Below, piece after piece: positions 57,997 through 64,000 of a DNA stretch of 64,000 bases. Source of the DNA: Sphingomonas parapaucimobilis NBRC 15100 (lineage in GTDB: Bacteria > Pseudomonadota > Alphaproteobacteria > Sphingomonadales > Sphingomonadaceae); NCBI RefSeq assembly GCF_000787715.1, contig NZ_BBPI01000060.1:57296-121295 (forward strand). Reading direction: 5' to 3'. The notes below the pieces were generated by a model, which saw only the letters and a program-made list of their open reading frames with translations, was not told the origin of the DNA and did not search any database. The position numbers and the translations under genes are program-made. Each line of letters starts with the position of its first letter. Within the stretch, counting starts at the first letter, position 1.

Positions 57997-59052
57997 TTAT
58001 GATACCTTGCGGTTTTGCCCGACGCTTCCCAGGTAATGCGCGGCGGCGGTCGCGGCGATCAGCAGGAGGGCGGCATTGGCCTGATGCGCGACCGCGATGT
58101 CGATCTGCACACCCGACAGCAGCGTGGCGATGCCCAGGCCGATCTGGCCGACGACCAGCACGATGACCAGCCAGCCCGCACGCAATGCGCCGTGCCGGAT
58201 CGCTCGCGCGGCCATCCAGACGAGCAGCCCCGCCGCCGCGAAGGCGAACCACCGATGGATGAACTGCACCACGACCGGGTTGTCGAAGACATTGGCGATG
58301 GCGGGCGTCATCATCGGCGTGCCGGCCGGGAACCAGGCGTCGCCCATCAGCGGCCAGCTGGAAAAGGCATAGCCCGCATCCAGCCCGGCGGTCAGCGCAC
58401 CGAACATCAGCTGGACGAACAGCGTGACGATCGCACCCGCGCCGAGCAGCGTCAGCCGGGCAGGGGCCGCCAGGCGGTTGCGATGCAGCGCCATCAGGTC
58501 GAGCGCGGTCCATACGATCCCCGCCAGGATGAACAGCGCGGTCAGCAGATGCACCGCCAGCCGGATATGGCTGACGTCCGTGCGCTCGACCAGGCCCGAC
58601 GCGACCATCCACCAGCCAATCGCCCCCTGCAATCCGCCCAGCGCCAGCAGCGCGACGAGCCGCGGCTTGTAGCCCGCCGGAATCGCCTTGCGCGCCCAGA
58701 ACCAGATCAGGGGCAGGGCAAAGGCTATGCCGATCACCCGGCCCAGCACGCGGTGGAGATACTCCCAGAAGAAGATCGCCTTGAACCCTGCCAGCGTCAT
58801 GTCGCGGTTGAAGGTCCAATATTCGGGGATGCGCTTGTAATTGGCGAACTCGGCCTGCCACTGCGTGTCGGTCAGCGGCGGCACGATCCCGGTGATCGGT
58901 TTCCACTCGGTGATCGACAGGCCGCTATTGGTCAGGCGCGTGATGCCGCCGACCACGACCATGGCGACGATCAGCCCGGCGACCGCGAACAGCCAGCGGG
59001 CCAGGCTGCGGGGGCGGGCGGTGATCATGAAGGCGGGGCTCGGTTGCAGCAT
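57997..59052 (-). CDS. ctaA: heme A synthase (CtaA)
   Basis: Oxidises the C-8 methyl group of heme O to make heme A for aa3-type cytochrome oxidase. The 351-residue membrane protein has eight helices. Heme-ligand histidines lie in [35 protein letters not shown] text ([20 protein letters not shown]), [16 protein letters not shown] and [16 protein letters not shown]. The first loop has the conserved [20 protein letters not shown]. This indicates an aerobic respiratory chain with heme A oxidase. The start ATG 59052 is 98 bp from the divergent Fur-family gene. Confidence 0.96.
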   Translation of the reverse strand: MLQPSPAFMITARPRSLARWLFAVAGLIVAMVVVGGITRLTNSGLSITEWKPITGIVPPLTDTQWQAEFANYKRIPEYWTFNRDMTLAGFKAIFFWEYLHRVLGRVIGIAFALPLIWFWARKAIPAGYKPRLVALLALGGLQGAIGWWMVASGLVERTDVSHIRLAVHLLTALFILAGIVWTALDLMALHRNRLAAPARLTLLGAGAIVTLFVQLMFGALTAGLDAGYAFSSWPLMGDAWFPAGTPMMTPAIANVFDNPVVVQFIHRWFAFAAAGLLVWMAARAIRHGALRAGWLVIVLVVGQIGLGIATLLSGVQIDIAVAHQANAALLLIAATAAAHYLGSVGQNRKVS

Positions 59053-59150
59053 GACGCCATGATAGGGTTTCGCGCGCCCGCGCGATAGTGGACCGAATGC
59101 CCCGCCGCCCGGACCTTGCCCGGCGGGGCGGCACCGCCTAAATCCCCTTC

Positions 59151-59618
59151 ATGGCGCATGTTCACACCCATCAGGAGCCCCAGGGGGCCGACCTCTCCGT
59201 CGCGGCCAAGGCTACCCTGGAGCGCGCCGGGGAACAGTGGACGGCGATGCGCGCCAGCGTGTTCGAGGCGCTGGCCGGGTTCGACAAGCCCGCCTCGGCC
59301 TATGACATCGCCGATGTCATGTCGCAGTCGCAGGGGCGGCGCGTGGCGGCGAACAGCGTCTATCGCATCCTCGACCTGTTCGTCGGCGCCAATCTGGCGC
59401 GGCGGGTGGAAAGCGCCAATGCCTATGTGGCCAACGCGCATCCCGACTGCCTGCACGACTGCATCTTCCTGGTCTGCGACAAATGCGGGCAGATCACCCA
59501 TATCGACGATGATCGCCTGACCGGCGCGGTCCGCGACGCGGCTGTCGGTGCGGGGTTTCGCCCCGAGCGGCCGGTGATCGAAGTGCGCGGTCGCTGCGGG
59601 GATTGTTCCGGGGACTGA
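59151..59618 (+). CDS. Fur-family transcriptional repressor (Zur-like)
   Basis: A 155-residue metal-dependent repressor. The winged-helix part has RAGEQWTAMRASVFEALAGF, SAYDIADVMSQSQGRRVAAN and SVYRILDLFVGANLARRVES. The dimerisation domain has the metal-site stretch NAHPDCLHDCIFLVCDKCGQ and ends in CGDCSG, giving two Cys pairs for structural zinc. The arrangement HPDCLHDCIF is closer to Zur than to Fur. A His-rich tip (MAHVHTHQ) starts the protein. It is 98 bp from ctaA, divergent. A palindromic repeat follows its stop. Confidence 0.9.
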   Translation: MAHVHTHQEPQGADLSVAAKATLERAGEQWTAMRASVFEALAGFDKPASAYDIADVMSQSQGRRVAANSVYRILDLFVGANLARRVESANAYVANAHPDCLHDCIFLVCDKCGQITHIDDDRLTGAVRDAAVGAGFRPERPVIEVRGRCGDCSGD

Positions 59619-59630
59619 GCCGTTTCTATT

Positions 59631-59752
59631 CCTCCCCGATGCGGGGAGGTGGCAGCGCGCAGCGCTGACGGAGGGGGGCTTCCGCAAAGGTCGTCGCTGG
59701 CGGCACGCCCCCTCCACCAGCTTCGCTGGTCCCCCTCCCCGTGCCGGGGAGG
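59631..59752. repeat. dispersed palindromic repeat, copy C (inverted)
   Basis: Terminal arms CCTCCCCGATGCGGGGAGG (59631-59649) and CCTCCCCGTGCCGGGGAGG (59734-59752), two mismatches apart in the loop. The inner blocks match copies A and B but in reverse order (TGGCAGC...GACGGAGGGGGGCTTC first). It lies 12 bp after the Fur-family gene stop. Confidence 0.9.
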
Positions 59753-59861
59753 ATAAATGGATCCAGGCGAGAACGTCGCTTATTCCCGCAAATCCGCCAG
59801 CGTGTCCGACGTACATGTCATTTTGCAACATTGACATGCACGCAAAAACAGGAAATGAATG

Positions 59862-59877
59862 CTGGTAACGTTACCAG
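59862..59877. promoter_or_regulatory. LacI-type operator palindrome before the TonB receptor gene
   Basis: CTGGTAACGTTACCAG is a perfect 16-bp palindrome of the LacI/GalR operator type (TGGTAACGTTACCA core), 20-35 bp before the receptor start. TTGACA at 59831-59836 is a good -35; the -10 would lie near 59854-59859 and the palindrome at about +1, a position that blocks initiation. No lacI-type gene is in the window. Confidence 0.75.
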
Positions 59878-59897
59878 ATAAAACAGAATCAAAAGGG

Positions 59898-62897
59898 ATG
59901 AGGATGATGATGAAGACGGGAACGCGCACCCGGCGGCTGCGCCGTCACGCGCGGGGCGCAGCCAGCCTGATGGTTCTGGCGGGCGGCATGATGGCCGCAC
60001 CGGCCTGGGCGCAGGTCCCGCCGAGCCAGGCAGCGCAGGACGCTTCATCCGATCCGACAGCCGTTCAGACCCCTGCGCCCCAGACCGATCAGGCTGACGA
60101 AGCCCCGACCCGTGACATCATCGTGACCGGATCGCGCATCACCACCGGCGGCTTCACCGCACCGACCCCGACCACGGTGATCGGCGAGGAGCAGATCGCC
60201 GCCAACGCCCAGCCCAACGTCTTCACCACGGTCGCCCAGCTTCCCTCGCTTCAGGGTTCGACCGGCACCGCGACGAACACCTTCAGCACGTCGAGCGGCC
60301 AGCAGGGCCTCAGTTCCTTCTCGCTGCGCGGCGTCGGGGCGATCCGCACCCTGACCCTGCTCGACGGGCAGCGCGTCGTCGGCGCGAACGTGACGGGCGT
60401 CCCCGACATCAGCCTTTTCCCGCAGCTGCTCATCAAGCGCGTCGATGTCGTGAACGGCGGTGCCTCCGCCTCCTACGGCTCGGACGCGGTCGGCGGTGTG
60501 GTAAACTTCATCACCGATACCCGGTTCAAGGGGATCAAGGGCAATGTCCAGGGCGGCCTGACCACCTATGGCGACGATCAGCAGGTGCTGGTCCAGCTGG
60601 CGGGCGGCACCAGCCTGCTCAATGACACGGTGCATGTGATCGCGAGCACCGAATATGCGCATGAGGACGGCGTCGGCGGGGGCGACTTCGGCATCAATCT
60701 GGCCAATGGCCGCGACTGGTTCCGCCAGTCGACGCTGATCAACCGCAACGTCCTGAACGACGGGTCGCCGCAATATCTGTTCCGCGACTATGCCCAGTCC
60801 TACAATTATACGAAGTACGGCCTCATCACCGCCGGGCCGCTACAGGGCATCGCCTTCGACCAGTCTGGCAATCCGTTCCAGTTCCAGTACGGCTCGAACG
60901 GCGTGCCCGCGCGCGACGCGGCGGGCAATGTCCGGGGCTGTCTGCCCGGCTTCTGCCAGGGTGGCGACCTGTCGGGCAATGTCGATGCCGGACGCTCGCT
61001 CCAGTCGAAGATCCAGCGCGTCAACGGCTATGGTCGTATCGGCTATGACTTCGCCCCCAATGGCGAGCTTTACGGCACGATCAACATCGGCCAGGTCAAG
61101 ACCAACAACCAGCCGGTCGGCGGGCAGAACCGCCCGAACCTGACCATCCAGTGCGCCAACCCTTACGTCCCCGCGCTGGTCAAGGCACAGTGCGCCACGG
61201 CGGGCATCACCAATTTCCAGTATGGCACCAGCAACGCGGCGCTGGGCAACACCCAGGTCTATACCGATCGCCGCCAGTTCCGCTTCGTCGCAGGCGCCAA
61301 GGGACGTGAGAGCGTCGCCGGGTCCGACTGGTCCTACGACATGTATTTCGAACACGGCACCAACTACACCGATGTCGATGTCAGCAACATCATGCTGTCG
61401 CGCCGCTTCAACCAGGCGATCAACGCGACCACGCTGAACGGCGCGATCGTCTGCGCCGATGCGACCGCGCGCGCCAACGGGTGCCAGCCGCTCAACATCT
61501 TCGGCGGCAATCCCTCGGCGGCGGCGATCAGCTATATCATGCCGCAATATGGTCCGTATCAGCGGACCCGCCAGACTCAGGACGTCATCAGCCTGAACTT
61601 CTCGGGCTCGCCCTTCTCGTCCTGGGCCGGGCCGGTGTCGGTCGCGTTCGGCGGCGAGTTCCGCCACGAATTCTACCGCGTGCGCGCCGACCCTTACGGC
61701 GCGGGCTTCGCCAACACGCCCGCCAATGCCAACTACCCAGCCGACCCGGCGCTGCTGGCCGACGGCAACAACTGGTATGCGGGCAATTACAAAAACGGGA
61801 CCGGCGCCTATAGCGTGAAGGAAGCGTTCGTCGAGGCGAACCTGCCGGTCATCAACTCGGACGCGGGCGGCCGTGCCAACATCAACGGCGCGGTGCGCGT
61901 CACCGACTACAGCACCTCGGGCACGGTCTGGGCGTGGAAGATCGGCGGCACCTGGGACCTGCCGGTCGATGGCCTGCGCATCCGCGGCGTGACCTCGCGC
62001 GACGTGCGCGCGCCCAACCTGTCGGAGCTGTTCGCCGCGCCGGTCACCACGACGCTACCGGGCTTTTTCGATCCCTTCCGCAACGTCAATGTGCTGGCGC
62101 TCCAGAACACGATCGGCAACGTCAACCTGAAGCCGGAGATCGCCCGCAACACGACGCTGGGCATCGCCTTCTCCAACTCGCAGGCGATACCGGGCCTCAG
62201 CCTGTCGGTCGACTATTACAAGATCAAGATCACCGACGTGATCTCCAGCTTGGGTGCGCAGGACATCGTCAACCTGTGCTACCTCAACATCGCGCCCGAG
62301 ACCTGCGGCGTGTTCAACCTGAACAACCCCAACGGCCCGAACTTCATCAACGTCCAGTCGTTCAACCTGGCCTCGATCCTGACCGATGGTTTCGATATCG
62401 AGGCGAGCTATCGCTGGCGCAATCCGCTGGGCCTGCCGGGCAACCTGACGCTGCGCGCGCTGGCGACCAATATCCGGCGCTTCATCACCGATACCGGCCT
62501 GCCGAACACGATCCCGAACGACACGGCGGGCGTCAACATCGGTAACACGCCCAAGTGGAAGTGGCTGGCGGTGCAGACCTATGCCACCGACGACTGGTCT
62601 CTGCTGTTGCAGGAACGCTGGTTCAGCGACGGCAAGCTGGGCAATCAGTACATCCAATGCACCACCGGTTGCCCCGCCTCGACCGCGAACCGGCCGACCA
62701 TCGACAACAACTTCATCCCCGGCGCCTTCTATTTCGACATTGGCGGCACCTATAATGTGAGCAAGGCGGTGACGGCCTATTTCAAGGTCGACAATGTGTT
62801 CAACCGCGATCCGGCCAAGTCGCCCTATTTCGTCAACCCGGCGCTCTATGACGTTCTCGGGCGGGTGTACCGCGCGGGCGTGCGCTTCAACTTCTGA
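59898..62897 (+). CDS. TonB-dependent outer-membrane receptor
   Basis: A 999-residue outer-membrane importer for a carbohydrate or siderophore-like ligand. The signal peptide ends in AAPAWAQ at about residue 40, followed by an Ala/Gln/Pro-rich linker and the TonB box region RDIIVTGSRITTGG. The plug domain (about 85-210) has FSLRGVGAIRTLTLLDGQRV and GGASASYGSDAVGGVVNFIT. The barrel closes with a C-terminal RAGVRFNF ending in Phe, the outer-membrane insertion signal. Clusters of Cys pairs occur in extracellular loops (VRGCLPGFCQGG). The ATG at 59898 or 59904 follows AAAAGGG. GH43 follows 11 bp later, so the pair likely imports an arabinan/xylan-type oligosaccharide. Confidence 0.93.
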   Translation: MRMMMKTGTRTRRLRRHARGAASLMVLAGGMMAAPAWAQVPPSQAAQDASSDPTAVQTPAPQTDQADEAPTRDIIVTGSRITTGGFTAPTPTTVIGEEQIAANAQPNVFTTVAQLPSLQGSTGTATNTFSTSSGQQGLSSFSLRGVGAIRTLTLLDGQRVVGANVTGVPDISLFPQLLIKRVDVVNGGASASYGSDAVGGVVNFITDTRFKGIKGNVQGGLTTYGDDQQVLVQLAGGTSLLNDTVHVIASTEYAHEDGVGGGDFGINLANGRDWFRQSTLINRNVLNDGSPQYLFRDYAQSYNYTKYGLITAGPLQGIAFDQSGNPFQFQYGSNGVPARDAAGNVRGCLPGFCQGGDLSGNVDAGRSLQSKIQRVNGYGRIGYDFAPNGELYGTINIGQVKTNNQPVGGQNRPNLTIQCANPYVPALVKAQCATAGITNFQYGTSNAALGNTQVYTDRRQFRFVAGAKGRESVAGSDWSYDMYFEHGTNYTDVDVSNIMLSRRFNQAINATTLNGAIVCADATARANGCQPLNIFGGNPSAAAISYIMPQYGPYQRTRQTQDVISLNFSGSPFSSWAGPVSVAFGGEFRHEFYRVRADPYGAGFANTPANANYPADPALLADGNNWYAGNYKNGTGAYSVKEAFVEANLPVINSDAGGRANINGAVRVTDYSTSGTVWAWKIGGTWDLPVDGLRIRGVTSRDVRAPNLSELFAAPVTTTLPGFFDPFRNVNVLALQNTIGNVNLKPEIARNTTLGIAFSNSQAIPGLSLSVDYYKIKITDVISSLGAQDIVNLCYLNIAPETCGVFNLNNPNGPNFINVQSFNLASILTDGFDIEASYRWRNPLGLPGNLTLRALATNIRRFITDTGLPNTIPNDTAGVNIGNTPKWKWLAVQTYATDDWSLLLQERWFSDGKLGNQYIQCTTGCPASTANRPTIDNNFIPGAFYFDIGGTYNVSKAVTAYFKVDNVFNRDPAKSPYFVNPALYDVLGRVYRAGVRFNF

Positions 62898-62908
62898 CGG
62901 GGACCCAC

Positions 62909-63898
62909 ATGATGACGAAGTCGCGGACGATCGCATCCCTGCTGCTGCTGGCCGCGTCGGGGGCTGCGCTGGCGGCCGACCGGCCGGGGAGCAACCCGAT
63001 CATCCGCGACAGGTTCACGGCGGACCCTGCGCCGCTGGTCGTGGGCGACCGGCTGTACCTCTATGTCGGCCATGACGAGGCGCAGCGCGACGAGATGTTC
63101 AACATGAAGGAGTGGCTGGTCTATTCCACCACCGACATGAAGAGCTGGACGCCGCACGGGGCCATCATGAACGTCAAGGACTTCAAATGGGCCAAGAAGG
63201 ACGCCTGGGCGAGCCAGGCAATCTATAAGAACGGCAAATACTGGTTCTACGCTGCGGTCGAGCATGACAACAGCCATCCGGGCAAGGCGATCGCCGTCGC
63301 GGTCTCGGACAAGCCCACCGGCCCCTTCGTCGATGCCAAGGGATCGGCGCTCATCACCAACGAGATGACGCCGAAGGGTACGCATAGCTGGGAAGATATC
63401 GACCCGACCGTCATGACCGATGACGACGGCACGACCTGGATCGCCTGGGGGAACCGGCAATGCTATATCGCCAAGCTGAAGCCCAACATGATCGAGATCG
63501 ACGGCCCGATCACCGAGATCACGCCGCCGCATTTCGAGGAAGGGCCGTGGCTGCACAAGCGCGGCAAGCTCTATTACCTGACCTATGCCTCGCTCGACCG
63601 GACGACGCAGCGGGACGAGCATATCTCCTACGCGACCGCGACCTCGCTGAAGGGGCCATGGACCTATCGCGGGCTGCTGACGGGCTCGGGCAAGTACAGC
63701 TTTACGATCCATCCGGGCATCGCCGAGTTCAAGGGCAAGTCGTACCTGTTCCTGCACAATGCGAACCTCGCCATCGGCGACCAGAGCGGCGCGATCGGAC
63801 GGCGCGCGGTGACGGTCGAGCGGCTTTACTACAATCCCGACGGGACGATGAAGCCGGTCGTGCAGACCGATGCCGGTGTGACGGCTTCGGCGCGGTAG
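62909..63898 (+). CDS. GH43-family glycoside hydrolase, exported
   Basis: A 329-residue enzyme with a signal peptide (cleavage after AALA at about residue 23). The five-bladed propeller family GH43 includes arabinofuranosidases, xylosidases and arabinanases. The three catalytic acids are visible: Asp in FTADPAPLVVGDRLYLYVGH, Asp in WEDIDPTVMTDDDG, and Glu in HFEEGPWLHKRGKLYYLTYA. It acts in the periplasm or outside on plant-type polysaccharide. It shares an operon with the TonB receptor and hence the LacI-type operator. The second Met codon at 62912 is an alternative start. Confidence 0.92.
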   Translation: MMTKSRTIASLLLLAASGAALAADRPGSNPIIRDRFTADPAPLVVGDRLYLYVGHDEAQRDEMFNMKEWLVYSTTDMKSWTPHGAIMNVKDFKWAKKDAWASQAIYKNGKYWFYAAVEHDNSHPGKAIAVAVSDKPTGPFVDAKGSALITNEMTPKGTHSWEDIDPTVMTDDDGTTWIAWGNRQCYIAKLKPNMIEIDGPITEITPPHFEEGPWLHKRGKLYYLTYASLDRTTQRDEHISYATATSLKGPWTYRGLLTGSGKYSFTIHPGIAEFKGKSYLFLHNANLAIGDQSGAIGRRAVTVERLYYNPDGTMKPVVQTDAGVTASAR

Positions 63899-63938
63899 GG
63901 CGCGTATGGAGCATGGCATTTTATGGTTTCAGGCCGAA

Positions 63939-63960
63939 CCCCTCCCCTTTAGGGGAGGGG
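63939..63960. repeat. palindromic repeat at the window end
   Basis: CCCCTCCCCT (63939-63948) and AGGGGAGGGG (63951-63960) form a perfect 10-bp stem with a 2-base loop, followed by CTGGGGTGGGG. It differs from the A/B/C repeat family and has no T run. It may run beyond the window. Confidence 0.75.
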
Positions 63961-64000
63961 CTGGGGTGGGGCATCTCCACGAGCCGCTTGTTTGCGGAAG

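Overview
The window reads as chromosomal DNA of a Sphingomonas-like alphaproteobacterium. It is GC-rich and carries several markers typical of that group: a single-frame gyrA next to a DUF952 gene, the rplM-rpsI pair, heme A synthase, a large TonB-dependent receptor whose last residue is Phe, a TIGR03013-like exopolysaccharide sugar transferase, and dispersed GC-rich palindromic repeats of about 125 bp that match each other.

Layout. 1-10 kb: housekeeping genes (trmFO, DUF488, a soluble CBS-chemoreceptor, DUF952, gyrA, an SDR, yaaA, a periplasmic TPR protein, an Lrp regulator). 10-18.6 kb: a divergent histidine kinase followed by surface polysaccharide genes (polysaccharide deacetylase, mannose-1-phosphate guanylyltransferase, sugar transferase, membrane TPR protein) and a DUF815 ATPase. 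18.7-24 kb: tRNA-Pro(CGG), then a decayed tract with an IS3 orfA remnant, a GAF protein, an ABC-ATPase remnant, an HdeD-like protein and an aldehyde dehydrogenase. 24-50.4 kb: a low-oxygen stress and metabolism island. 50.4-64 kb: an IS3 orfB remnant, then lepA, modABC, a DMT transporter, rpsI, rplM, ctaA, a Fur/Zur regulator, and a TonB receptor plus GH43 pair under a LacI-type palindrome.

The island is the most interesting part. It encodes a heme-PAS FixL-type oxygen sensor kinase, a FixJ-type regulator, a receiver-only protein and a small K+ channel in one overlapping operon. Around them lie phosphoketolase, a GH130 phosphorylase, two zinc alcohol dehydrogenases, Hsp20, an acetate-CoA ligase fused to a GNAT domain, PEP synthase, a PfkB sugar kinase, two P-type ATPases, a BON protein, a universal stress protein, an L,D-transpeptidase, a Bax-inhibitor-1-like protein and two flavodoxin-fold quinone reductases. 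By eye, a short element resembling the FixJ site (about CGTA-N-ATTTCCC) lies about 35-100 bp, most often 55-80 bp, upstream of nearly every operon in the island. This suggests a self-contained oxygen-responsive regulon wired directly by FixJ. The likely physiology is survival of oxygen limitation: sugar phosphates flow through phosphoketolase to acetyl-phosphate, acetyl-CoA yields ATP through the ligase, and alcohol dehydrogenases rebalance redox.

Two island genes are broken as given. ppsA carries two separate single-base frameshifts. The mgtA-like ATPase has lost its central catalytic region. Small genes not obvious from long reading frames include a 55-residue membrane protein whose stop overlaps the phosphoketolase start, and a 73-residue Cys-rich protein. 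All family assignments are from reading the sequence; no search was run.
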